This document shows positions 35,561-47,313 of a stretch of 64,000 nt of DNA, piece by piece. The DNA comes from Dichetophora obliterata (taxonomy: Eukaryota; Arthropoda; Insecta; Diptera; Sciomyzidae). Under the pieces are notes generated by a model, which saw only the letters and a list, made by a program, of their open reading frames with translations, was not told the origin of the DNA and made no database searches. The position numbers and the translations under genes are program-made. How positions within the stretch are numbered: position 1 is the stretch's first letter; each line of letters begins with the position of its first letter. The stretch lies in assembly GCA_963920525.1 (NCBI GenBank), contig OY986439.1:208909406-208973405 (forward strand). The letters are read 5' to 3'.

Positions 35561-37197
35561 AAGTTTAGACAAATTACACTAATACAATGTGGGCTTAAAC
35601 TCTTTGAATTAGTAATAGCTCCTAGTTGTGGAACAATAAATCATTACTCAAAACACACAAGATAAATCAATGCGAGAAATGTGCAAATGTTGTACGACGT
35701 CGTATAAAATATCAGTGTACTGTTAATATTATTGTAAGCAAAATTCAAAATGTGTTTAATGAGAAGTGTTAAACCAAAAAAAAAAAAAAAGTCAACTAGT
35801 ATCTTCGCTTTTAAAAAAATCTTGTAAATGATAAGTTACAGGCAGGTAGCGTTGAACAGAAGGACTTGAGTAGATAATAATTTCGTTGTCACAAAGCTGC
35901 AGAATGCCTTTAATGGTAAATGTTAAGCAAAAAATGGAAAAAAAGACTCAAATATTTTTGTAGAAGCTTTGTATAATATGCAGTGTATATTTCGATTTAA
36001 GCAATCAAAAGATGTTTGGAAAACAAAAATGTTGTTCTTTGAACCTAATTTAGGAAACAAATTCGTGCAAAATAGCACTAACATTTTAGATGCTTTTTTT
36101 TAAGTGCGGGAATTTGATTTTGTTTAAATGAACTCAAAAAAAGAAAACATGGTTTTGGATAAAATGATTGTTTGGGGGATTCCATACAAAACGGTATTAT
36201 TTTTGAGAAATACAAAGTACACACTAATAATTTTTAATACGGGATAGTGAACCTATATGAGTTCAGTACCTTATAATAATTTTTTTTTGTTTTCTGGTTC
36301 ATCACTGCAATGATAAAAATATTTAAAGCGTTATGATAACGAAAATGAATTAACAATGCTTAAAATTAACTCAAAGTTTTTCTAAATATTTTCTGTTATG
36401 TACATATCAAATTATCATGTAATTGGTATTTTTCATAACATCACATCTCGCTATTGTTGCCATCACCTTTATTTCTCCAATGAATAGTGACATTTATAAA
36501 AAATCGATTAAAATATAATTGGCAAATCGATGCCGAGTGGATCACGCTTAAAGGACATATTTTGTCACCACTACTTAAAGAGTGAAGGAGGAACTATTTC
36601 ACATCACTTCTGAACAGGCAAAGTCTCAACTAGTGTTAATCTGCTAAACCTTAAAACTTTTGCGTCTTTAATATGTAACAATATACTAGTTTTTGTTTGT
36701 CACGTGCGTCACAGAATTAGTGTGGGTTTTTGTGTAATGATAATTGATAGGCTTTTTAATAATAATTGATAGGCCAGAATTTAGAAAAGTGTAAATGAAA
36801 GAGCAAAAGAATTCAAAACAAGAATAAGGGAAGGCACGTCCAGAATAGACGCAGAAGAATTAAGAAAGTAAAAAAGGGATCCAAAACGTTAGCAGAGAGA
36901 AAAGAAAAAGTTACAAAATTCAGGTACATTACTATCTACGTCTCAAAATGACCCAGCCGTCGTTGTCTCAAAAATTCAACCGTTCAAATAAGAATTCTTC
37001 AAGCTTGATCGGAATAAAAAAATGTGTTATCGCTGGTGTGGCGGAACGTATAGGACAAAAATAATTTACAGACATGGAAACAAGTTTTGCAATTTAATAG
37101 AGCTCCTTCCGAAGGAGTACAATTGGTAACTTAATTTTATTACAGATCTGATATTGTTTACACTATCCGGGCTTAAAGGACAGTATGGCAATCTGAA
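35561..37197. other. AT-rich intergenic DNA, no gene seen
   Basis: No domain-bearing frame and no RNA gene recognised. Confidence 0.4.
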
Positions 37198-37646
37198 TTG
37201 ACTTAATTTTACATTAATTTATTTATAATTTTTAATGTCAAAGTGGAGTCCTCGAAAGCTGTTTCGGGGAAGCACGGTCTCCAAAGTATTCAACCGATTT
37301 GGCTAAAAATATCACTAGTTATTCAAGATACACATAGTTAAATAACTAACCTTTAAAATATGTAATTTTTTAATAATAAATTCATTTTTTTAAACATTTT
37401 ATCAACAGAAAAAAAATTAGATTTCGAGTACCTTCTTTTCACAAGTCCGCCATTATGTTTTTAATATGCATATTATTGGTTAGTTCATTAGATTTAGGTC
37501 TACACAATAATAATCTCTTCGATTTTTTTATTTCAGATGACTACGGAAAGCTGTGTGCTTCCCCGAAACAGCTCACCATTCTTTCGAGGACTCCATCCAC
37601 TTTGACATTAAAAATTATAAATAAATTAATGTAAAATTAAGTCAAA
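37198..37646. mobile_element. TIR element, ~80-bp inverted ends
   Basis: TTGACTTAATTTTACATTAA at about 37198 and its mirror ending at about 37646 continue inward for about 80 bp, through AATTTTTAATGTCAAAGTGG, GGAGTCCTCGAAAG and AGCTGTTTCGGGGAAGCAC. Two small indels separate the arms (TGGA and ATGGTG). A diverged direct relative of the core follows at about 37830-38040 (shared GGGAAGCAC, TTTTGCT.AAAAT.ATCAC and TAACCTTTAAAAAT), so the region holds at least two related copies. Confidence 0.65.
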
Positions 37647-38499
37647 AAAGTTTTTTTGTATACGTTCAAATACTAATACAAACATGTTAAAATTACAAAA
37701 CGATCGCATATTATTTTCTTGTTAAAAAAATTATCGAAAAAAACTTAAAAATTTCGGCTGTCACACCGGACTACTACCTTAAAGTGCTGTAAAAACTTTA
37801 AACACGTTTTTCTCGAAACTAAGTTTTCAAAACTGCAGGGAAGCACTGACTAAAAACTATTTAATCAATTTTGCTTAAAATTATCACATTATTTTAGACA
37901 TATGTAGCTAAGTCCGGAACCTTTAAAAATAAGCCAATAATATTTTTTAATAATAAGCCAATTCTTTAAGCAAATACAAAAAAGTTCGATTTTAACAACT
38001 TCTTTTTTTACAAGTCCTCTATTTTTTGTATTCTTTCGTATCTTTGTAAATGAAAACGTTCGTATTTAATTTCTCATTTGAAAAAAATTATGAAAAACTG
38101 TCACAATATTGGTTGTGACTGGGCTACTACCTTAAACGATTTGAGAAAAATAACAACGTAAGAACGTAGTAGCTCTTTTAGGCTAAATCTACTGGCCTGA
38201 TACAGTTTTATAAAAATCAACTGAAATGCTGATTTTATATCGACGTAAATTTTTTGAATGCGCAAATGAATTTGAGTCTGGAAAATAAAAAAAATTAATA
38301 ATGTTTTAATATTTATTAGTTTTGTAAGCGTTTAAAATAACACAAACAAAAAATTATGCGTGCAATCTTCTTTGAAAAAACTGTTAATAAGTTAACATCA
38401 AGGTTACATAAAGTAATTAAATTCTGATAATTGATTTAACCAAGAACTCAATTTCTTTTTTAAAATTTTAATTAATTTTGTAATAACCAGGGAGCGTAA

Positions 38500-39465
38500 C
38501 GGTCATGATTTTTTTTTAAAAAAATCAACAATAATAAAACAAATAATCGTTATTTTTTAACTGATTTCATATCGTTTTAAAAAAAAGTTAAATTTGGCTT
38601 TTAGTTTTTCGATCAAAAATAAAAGCTAAAAATTACTTTTATTTTTTCGATCAAAAATATGAGTTAAAATTTGACTTTTATTTTTTATCAAAAATAAAAG
38701 TTAAAATTTTCGGTCAAAAATATAAGTTAAAATTTGACTTTAATTTTTTCGATCAAAATTAAAAGTTAAAATTTTACTTTTATTTGTTTGATAAAAAATA
38801 AAAGTTAAAAGTTAATAAAAATTAAAATTTAATTTTTATTTTTCCGATAAAAAATAGAGATTAAAAATTGGTCAGATCTATTTCCTATAAACTATTATAA
38901 TAGTTTGAATTTTCAAAACAATTAATAGAGTACATTTCTTATTCTTTACACATATATTCGTAACATTTTTGCACAGAGATAAAAACATTGCTATCGATCT
39001 TCATATCATTGCATTGCATCGCTTAGTTGCTTATCATTGCACATTCTGTTTTCATTTATTTCGCAAACGACTAGAAAAGCGACTGCAAGCAGATGATATA
39101 AGAATTAAAATATGACTTTTACTTTTGATCGAAAAAATAAAAGTCAAGCTTCAACTGTTATTTTTGATCGAAAAATAAAAGTCAAATTTTAACTTTTATA
39201 TTTGATCCAAAAAATAAAAGTCAAGCTTTAACTGTTATTTTTGATCGAAAAAATAAAAGTCAAATTTTAACTTTTATATTTGATTAAAAAAATAAAAGTA
39301 AAATTTTAACCATAATTTTGGATCAAAATAAAAAATCAAATTCTAACTCTTATATATTATGAAAAAATATAAGTCAAATTATAACTTTTATTTTTGATCG
39401 AAATAAAATTGGTCAAAAAATAACAATTATTTATTGACTTTTTTAAAAAAATCAAAAAAATTCAA
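38500..39465. repeat. Foldback element with tandem-array arms (TTTTATTTTTCGATCAAAAATAAAAG units)
   Basis: 38570-38870 and 39100-39430 each carry about seven tandem ~35-40-bp units of the form TTTTATTTTTCGATCAAAAA plus TAAAAGTTAAAATTTGAC. The two arrays run in opposite orientation around a ~230-bp unique centre. Outer flanks 38505-38570 and 39400-39460 are also inverted to each other. Each unit is itself palindromic around CGATC/GATCG. No coding capacity. Confidence 0.75.
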
Positions 39466-42007
39466 AACATTAAAGATTATTATTCCTCAGCTAACAAGCA
39501 TCACATTGCTATATTCAAATATCGAATAGACTTACTCTTTCCATTTAAATTTTTTAATAGAAATTTCGGAAATAACTGTTATTTTCAGTCTCTGGTAATA
39601 ACATATTTTTAATTATAACATTTGAATCATAACGCACTCTTAGTCTTGAAATTTGTTAAAGCCTTTTCTACTAAGCGGCAAAAATTATTTTATAAAAAGC
39701 TATTGTTAATATGCTAATGAAAGTTTACTGGTTTAAACTAAATGATTGCAAGAAAAAAAAATTCAATCCTTAATCAATTCAAATATTGGCTTTGATAATA
39801 TTGCAAAATTACTAGCATCCATTTTGTTCGGTCTGGAATGTGTGATTGATTTTAAATTACGTATGTTTTGTTATATGTAGACAATGTTTGGTGTTTTTTT
39901 TTTAAATAATTTTTAATTTTTTGAGTTAATTTTATTTTTTTTTATTTTTTTTACGATTTTTTAAGTGTTGTTGTTTATTTCCAACTATGTGACAATTATG
40001 TTTTTCTTCCTTTCTACGCTTCTTTTTTCTTACGTACCGCTTAAAACTCTAAACAGTTCATTAAGACTAATTTTAAAATTGAAAATTTAACTAGTTTTTT
40101 TTTGTAATTTCTTTAATTTGATTTAAACTTTTATTTTGAAACATTTGAGTTGCTTTTGCATCCATCTACTGTAATAATTGTTGCGTTTAGAGTAAATTTT
40201 CTTTCGCTTATGTTTTGGCTTGCAAATATTTTTCTGCTTTAAATTTGTTACGTTACGTTTATGTTATATTTTAAATGATATTAATAACATTTTAATTTTT
40301 GTTTTTTTTTTATATCGCTAACTTCTTATTTGCATCTGCACAGCAGAAAGTACAATAAAAGTTTTTAATTTTATTTATTTTCTTAAATTTTTATTATGCA
40401 CTTTTAACATTAAAGTAATTTTTCTTCCATTGTCTGAATGTGTAAGTTTTGTTGTTGTCGTTTTTCGCTAGTTATAAATGTTTATTTGAGCAAAGTGTTT
40501 AAACTACGTGTGCTGTTGGAAAATAGCGTTGTTTATAACTGCTCCTCTTTTTCCACGGCTACACTCATTTATATGTAAAAAATAGTAGTACTTAAAATAT
40601 TTACAAAAACAATTATAAAATTTATTTAAAATATTGCAAAATTTAAAAATTTTTAGTTATAGTTAAGGAAACAAAAAAACAAATATATCTCGCCTTAAAT
40701 GCATTTATAGACCTGAATATTTAGTTGAAAATTGTTGCACTACTTTTTTTGCTATTTTGTTTTTATTTTTTAAAAAAATTCATCTGGTTTTTCATAAGTT
40801 TTGTCTACAAAATTTGTTTACATTTAACTTTTCGTGAATTTTTTTTAACTATTATTTGAATCATTTCTTAGTTTGGTGTACTAGGTGTTTTTCATTTTTT
40901 TTGTTTTTTTCTATTGACGTCACAAAAATTTGAGTTCGCTTTTCATTTCGGAATTCATAATAATAATTATTATCCAGAGTTGTTGTAACAAACAAGAGCG
41001 TGAACGTAAATTATTTTAAAAATAAATACTAAGACTAAAGCCTTAAGTTTAAACAAATGCCATATAAGCTAAAAAAAATTAGGAAAACTCGGTGTTAATT
41101 TGTATTGTGAGAATGTTTGTGAAATGCTACGAATGTCTTTTGTTGTTATTGTTTCTAAGCTACGCTAAGTAAGTGCGCGAGAAAGAGCTTTTTTTAATGA
41201 GTAAAAAATTAGTTCAAAAATAGACCAACATTAACTTTTTTCTATTATTAGGATTTCGTTCATTCCTTGATTTTTTGAAAACTGCTATTAGTTTTCCAAG
41301 CTTTTATAATATATTGATAAAATGAATTCGTGCTGACACTTTTTGAATTAAAATATTTGCCTGAAATAAAATTAATTTTTTTCAACTTTTTATTAAAACA
41401 CTTTAAAGATTTCTCAAATCTTTTCAATCAAAATTTTACTAAAAAATTCATACAAAGTTTCTCAAATGTAACTTTTGGCAGCTTGCAATAAGTTTCAGAA
41501 AAATTTTCCTGAACTTTCCTATGGAACTATGTTTTAAATTTTTATCGTTAAATATTTATGTCTTAATATCATTTTTACCATATGAATTCTGTCGAATTTT
41601 GAATTAATGTTGTGCTTTTCGAGAAGTTTTAAAAATTTCCCAAAAATTTCCCAAAAAATTCCCTTGTGGGAAATTTTGACGTGCTTACAATTTTTTGTTT
41701 AACACACATATAAAAAAGTTCCAAGTGTAAATAATGCTTTTATTATGTATTAATTGAATTCGTATTGGCTTTTTGAAGTGTTTTAAAATATTTGATGAAA
41801 TTTAATAGTTTATTTTTTTTAAATATTTAAAAAATGATGCATAATAATAAGTTGCATTTATAACAACTTTTTGAGATGTTTAAAAAATTTCCCCAAAATT
41901 TTCCTCATGGGAAATTTGATTTTTTGAGATTTATATAATGAATTGTGACCTCTGATGATTTTACGAGATTATAATTTGGAACTTTAGGTCAAGTAATTTA
42001 TGAAATA
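39466..42007. other. AT-rich DNA, no gene seen; possible long 3' UTR of the tweety-family gene
   Basis: No coding exon. Homopolymer T tracts are common. Copies of the AAATTTCCC/GGGAAATTT motif appear at 41636-41680 and 41886-41915. Minus-strand transcripts of the downstream gene could extend into this stretch, but no processing site is identified with confidence. Confidence 0.35.
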
Positions 42008-42120
42008 AGGCAACAACAACAACAACTCTGTATAAAGTCAATCCCGCCGCAGACTAGAGAAGCCTGCTTCGGAAGTAGCTGCACTTCCTCTTCAGTAGTC
42101 TTGGGTGATTCAGCTGTGAC
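42008..42120. repeat. Diverged interspersed repeat related to 3713-3903 and 5245-5290
   Basis: A (CAA)n block with CTCTGTATA is followed by GTCAATCC and AGACTAGAGAAGCCTGCTTC, then TTCAGTAGTCTTGGGTGATTC. The reverse complement matches the right half of the 3713-3903 element and the block at 5245-5290. Confidence 0.6.
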
Positions 42121-42695
42121 CAGCCCATTGCTTAAGTTTTATATGATTTGACACTTGTTCGAATAAACTCATCTGAATAATATGACGGTAAATGCAAGTG
42201 GATCTTATTTTTTGTGTTAAGCCTTAAACTTTATTAGAGTTGTGCATGCAAAAAAGTTGCTTTTCTCTCTTTTCTACGATCCCCCCTCACTTTTTTCTAC
42301 CCCTTTTTTTTACTTGTTTTACTTATCACATTTGAAAACTTCATTGAATTTTATTTTTGTTCATTAAAAAGCTCTTTCTCCCTCACTCCTCGTCTTGATT
42401 TCATATAAATTTCTCCGTAAGCTTTATCTAAATTTCTTTAGTTTTTACTTTTATTTTCGCCTCGTTTTTGGTTTTTTTTTTAATTTACTCTTCGTCCAAT
42501 TTCGAAAATCAACTAAAATATGCTTAATAATGCCGCCAAACCTTCGCTTTGAATCGCTTACAATTATTATTACAAATCCACGTTAAAATGCCGCCTCCTC
42601 TCACTCAGAAACTAGCCAGCAACTGTTGCTGTTGTTGTTCGTGCTGCTGCTGTTCTACGCGGAGTGGTGGAATATTTTTATGACGTCTCTAAAAA

Positions 42696-45120
42696 TCATA
42701 CTTTGAATGTCTTTTCGCGTCGCTGTTGACGTTGTTGTGGCACGCTGCCGTTGGGCATGTTGCTGCTACTGCTGCCACCAGCATGTGGTGCATCGCTGTC
42801 AACAATATACGATGACATGCGATGATCGCTGCGTGAACGCTCACGATCATGTGTTCGATGGTCACGATGTTCGCTGCGATGTTCACGATGCTTGTTGTTG
42901 CTGAGGCTAACAGCATGTTGCAGCTGCTGTTGCTGTTGTGCACGTCGATTACCCAGTCGTTGCAGCTCATAGTCACGTGCATCGGCCACATCAATTGTGG
43001 CTGAGCGCTGCTGATGTTTACGCGAGCCGTGTTGCTGATGCGCACGTGGCTGCTGCTCTCGTTGCTGCTGCTGCTGCTGTTGGGGTTTGTGCTGCGGATA
43101 GTATTCGTCGTATTCGTGCTCATCGCACACGTTCGCATTCGGACTGGGCCCGTGGTAGGAGGCGGAACGGTTCTGCTTCGTTGTCTTTGGTGGCAGTGGA
43201 GCGGGCGGTGCGACAGTTACTGTTGCCGCTGCTGTGGTCGATGTTGTTGATGTTGCTTTTGTGGCGCAATTGGCACGCCGCACAACATCAACGCCACCGC
43301 CACAGCAGGCACACTCCTACAACTCGGTGACTGAGTAGAGATCGTTGTTGGCATGTGAGCCGCCGCGTTTAAGCGAGCGATAGTAAAGATGTTGTTGATC
43401 GGTATATTGCTGCTGCTGCTGTTGTTGCTGTTGCTTGCTGCTGGAGTGAGCATGATGGTAGTTGTTGTTATCGCTACGCTGTTGCCCGGTTGTGGTGAGC
43501 ACGCTGCTGGCGTGGCGCTGCGGTGGTGGCGGTTGATGTTGTTGTTGCTGATAATATTGTTGTGGATATGCAGGGTCGTATGAGTGTTGCTTTTTCAGGC
43601 CGCTGCTGTATTGATCCATGTACGACATGCGTCCATTATCGAGCGTTTCGGAACGTCGGGGACGCTCGGAAGAGCGCTCACGATTGCGCTCGTAGCCAAA
43701 TGTGGAGGACGACTGCTGTTGACGCAAGCTGGCGGATTTTGGTGGCAACGTTTGCATGTGGTTGGCATTTGTAGCAGAGGAGGAGGAGGAGTTGGTGCGC
43801 CCATCTTTATGGCGATTTTTAGGTGGCAGGGACGGTGGTTGTTGTTGTTGTTGCTGCTGATACTGCTGCTGAGCTACAACTTGCATTTTTTGTGTTGGCC
43901 GCTGAAGAGAACGATACTGATTTAAATTAGCGGCACACAGCGGTTGCGGCGATATCTTTGACTGCTGCTGTGGTTGTGGTTGTTGTGGTTGCTGCTGTTG
44001 CGGTATTTCGGGCAGCGGTTGATTAACAATGGATGCCGGATTTAGCGATCGCTGCTGGCGCATCGGCTCACGCGACGACGTGACTGAAGACTCGCGAGTG
44101 GGCACAGTTTGCACTGCAATGGTTGGAGCGTGCTGTGGCTGTTGTTGTTGCTGCTGCTGCTGCTGCTGCTGGTAGCCGGATGTCTCGATGCTGTAAACAG
44201 CTGATGGAGGCAGAATGTGTGTGGTGGGAGGATGAAGTGGCTGCTGTGGCTGTGGAGGTGGTGGTGGCGGGGGTTGCGACTCCTGCTGTTGTTGCTGCTG
44301 CTGTTGCTGCAGTTGTTGGAAGTGCTGCTGTTGCAGCTGCAACTGCTGCTGTTCCTTGGCATAACAGCTGCCTACACCCGTGGTGCCAGGTATATCCGTG
44401 AACGTGTTCGTATTCTTTGGCTTCAGGGGCGGTGCGGGTGGTGGTGGTTGAGGTTGCTGTTGCGGTACTATCTGTTCGGTTGTGTACGTTTGTGGAATGC
44501 AGTCCGGCTGTTGACAATAGTCCTTGCTGACTGTGGCAATCGAGGGCGTCTTGGCGCTGCGCAGATTGGGTGAAGGACTGGCACCTTTTAGAGAACCGCC
44601 ATAGCGGCCAACATGCCGCAGAGTCGCACATTTGTTGGCAGTAGCAGCGGCAACAACGTTGAGGTTGTTATTGCCACGAACCGCCTTCGGACCGATGCTA
44701 ATGTACTTGGGATCGAAGCGGTTGAAGCTGTTGTTGCTGACATCACGCGGGTCCTTATCGTCGTCGAGTAAGCTATTTGGGTTGTCGAGACCACCGCCGA
44801 TGGACTTGCAGATGCTATGCGATGTTTGTGCCGAAAGCACCGACTTGATGGAGGAACCAGATGAGCGCGGTAGTGTGGCTGAGGCGAATATATTCTTAAG
44901 GGAGGTGTTGGTTTTGGCGTTAGCATTGACATTGATGTTAAAGTTGTTATTGATGCCTGCAGCGGTGTTGCAGGCAAGCGATTCTCAGTAGAAGTCGTTG
45001 GATTCGAGCGTTTTACACTGTTTGCTGAGCGTGGCGTACTTGCCGTTATTGGGACCGGAGAGATACGCCGACGAGTGCTGATGATGCGAAGGCAGACGAC
45101 CTAGTGTGTGGTGGCCAGAT
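42696..45120 (-). CDS. Terminal exon of the tweety-family gene: C terminus, in-frame TGA, then a 555-codon and a 206-codon extension
   Basis: The acceptor acccatag at 45121 opens a frame on the minus strand. 44 codons (GRLPSHHQHSSAYLSGPNNG to LESNDFY) run to TGA at 44987-44985. The same frame then continues for 555 sense codons to TAG at 43319-43317 and for 206 more to TGA at 42698-42696. The first extension is glutamine/proline-rich (Q runs, PPPPAPPLKPK), with non-repetitive parts such as RFDPKYISIGPKAVRGNNN and serine/arginine segments. The second has PLPPKTTKQNRSASYHG, DEHEYDEYY and an acidic-basic HREHRSEHRDHR stretch. The pattern suggests a tail produced by stop-codon readthrough, or by a splice form avoiding the stops. 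The base protein is a tweety-family membrane protein whose core exons are at 55.8-56.8 kb; the joining codon phase (2) fits. Confidence 0.75.
44954..44987 (-). promoter_or_regulatory. Stem-loop right after the TGA stop, candidate readthrough element
   Basis: After TGA (44987-44985) and an 8-nt spacer, TGCCTGCA (44976-44969) pairs perfectly with TGCAGGCA (44961-44954) around the 7-nt loop ACACCGC. Stem-loops just 3' of a leaky stop promote readthrough in some fly genes, headcase being the classic case. Function here is inference. Confidence 0.55.
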
Positions 45121-46564
45121 CTATGGGTTGATTTGAAAAGCAGCAGAGTAGATAGATAGAAAGAGAAGAACAGAAAGCAGACAATTTTGTTAGAAATACG
45201 AAAAGAGCATAAAAAAGAATGGAAATAATGGAAAATCCTAACATTTCAAAGCTGTGTAAAGGAGAAAAAAATGCTCCCACTTTAAAAGAGATTTTTTAAA
45301 GAAATTTTAATGAGTTCATAAAGTTTTTTGCAATCTTTTAGCTTGGGCAGAATTTTTCCCCTTTTCAGGCTTGGCTTCAAAGCAGTGATGTACGCATGGA
45401 GCTAGTTAATTAAATTTCTATCTGCTATAAAACACTTAAAACCAACATTTGGCCTTTGTTAAGACTCAGATATGAGCACAAACATGCAAACATGCACACA
45501 CATACAAACACGCACACGCGAGCACACTCACACACATGTATAGCAGCTGTTGCCAGCCCTTTTATTTGCATTTTCTTAACAACTTCTGCAAGCTTGTCCC
45601 ATTTCAAAGAAGTTTTTCAGCTGCCAGTGTTGCATTTGTAACAACTTTGAAAGGTGTCAAAAACAGCAAACAATTTTAATTGCTCGTAGACAGCTGAGAC
45701 AGTTTTTTGTTGTATGTTATTATGTATGTTCAGTTGTACAGCTAATTAAGGCTTGAATTGCATAAAATGCAGCAACTTGAAGTCAGCAGAATCTTAAGGG
45801 TTAAGGAAAAAGGGCTTTTGAGGGGGACGGAGGCGTAGAAAGCCTTAGAGCTAACAAGTTGATTAAATTGAAAGAAATTTTTTTTTCGCTGACAGCTAAC
45901 TGTTGACGTTTAACTGTTTTGAATTACAACGGTTTTTAGTCCTTAGCTTTGAAAAGAGGAGCTAGTAAAAAAAGGGAAATTTTGAGGGAAGTTATGAAAG
46001 CAGTTGAAAGTTTTCTATGACCTTTATTAACAAAAAAGGTAGTAGCTCAAAATAGCTAAGCTCGAAAAGGGAAATTTTAATGGCAATTTTGATGGGAAAT
46101 TTTGACAATTTTGTGGAAAATTTTTAGAAAAAACTATGGGAAATCAGTTAGCGAGAATTTTAATAAAAGCTTGGTGGAAATATTTATAAAAAATTTGATG
46201 AGAAATTTTTATAGAAAAATGAAAAATCTTAGTTCATAGAAGTTAATCTGAATTTAGAAAAAAAATTTCAGATAACAATTCAGCTTGATTTTTTTTTTTA
46301 CTAAAAATAAAATAATATTTTATGAAAAAGTCTAAAAAGTGCCTTAATCTATAACGCACATAAAATGCTATATTTTTATGATAAATTTTCGTGTAAGAGT
46401 TTTTAAAGAAACAGCTGTGAATTGTTGCTTAGTTGAGACAATTTAGACATAGTTGAGATATTAATACAATGGCTAAAAAAAGGCGTAAAAACAAAACATT
46501 TGGAAATACATATACTTGAACACTATTCTACAAATTCTATAAAATTTTTTTATCTAGAGACCTT
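45121..46564. other. Part of the 10.7-kb tweety intron, no gene seen
   Basis: It includes an imperfect CA/TG-rich stretch at 45470-45540 and several GGGAAATTTT motifs at 45972, 46068 and 46102. No exon recognised. Confidence 0.45.
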
Positions 46565-47313
46565 AAATACTTTTCTAGAAGTACTTTTTACGCTGATTCT
46601 ACGCCTATACTCAGTTTTTCTCTGATATGTCGAATTTTTGAAATACAGGGCGATTTGCATATTGTAGACTTTGTCACAGTTTTTCTACTCTAGAAACTAA
46701 ACTGTTTCATTGAAAGCAAACATTTGTGTGTCATCTGACAGATAACTATATAAGCTATTTAATACTGTATTAACAATTTGTATGTCATGTTTGTTCTTTG
46801 AAATATTTAAGTCTAAAGTTCAAATTTCAAGTTTTTGGTAAAACATTTGTAACTTTGAACGTCTTTTCCATAATTTTTTAAGCTATTCTTCAAATACATT
46901 TTAATTTGATGTTTTCTATAAATTATTCTCTTTATTACTATGCCAATAATAATAGGATAGAGTTAGGAAAAAAATTAAAAAAAGTTTTAAAGCTATTTTG
47001 CTCAATCAATTTATATGTAATTTTTTAAGTACATATTAAGAGTAAATTTAAAAAAAAATATATATATAATAGCATTTCATTATTTAATTGAAAATGAAGT
47101 CACGTGGCAAATCCTGGATGCTTGGATCTTGGGGCTGAAGAGCTAAGAGGAGGTCTTAAAGCGGAGATTGACGATAAAAAATTTCTAAAGTAGAAAAACT
47201 GGATCAAAGTCTAAAAAATGCAAATCACCGTGTATCTTAAAAATTCGACCTATTAGGAAAAAACCGAGTATAGGCGTAGAATCGGCGTAAAAAGTTCTTC
47301 TAGAACAGTATTT
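46565..47313. mobile_element. TIR element with ~120-135-bp diverged inverted ends
   Basis: The left arm (TTTTCTAGAAGTACTTTTTA, then CTGATTCTACGCCTATACTC, TCGAATTTTT, GATTTGCAT, TAGACTTTG, CAGTTTTTCTACT) recurs inverted at 47175-47313 with about 80-85% match by eye. The core has no coding frame. Superfamily unknown. It lies within the tweety intron. Confidence 0.7.

Noticed and set aside
35444..35665. 73-codon + strand frame
   Set aside because: It overlaps a short inverted-repeat element and has no domain.
44601..44640. Selenocysteine as an explanation for the TGA at 44987
   Set aside because: No SECIS-like structure was recognised and tweety proteins have no known selenocysteine at this place; readthrough is simpler.
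42689..44991. Long frames in other phases and on the + strand over the glutamine-rich exon
   Set aside because: (CAG)n DNA keeps Ala, Ser, Leu and Cys frames open too; only the minus-strand frame continuous from 45119 to 42696 fits an exon with phase and family context.
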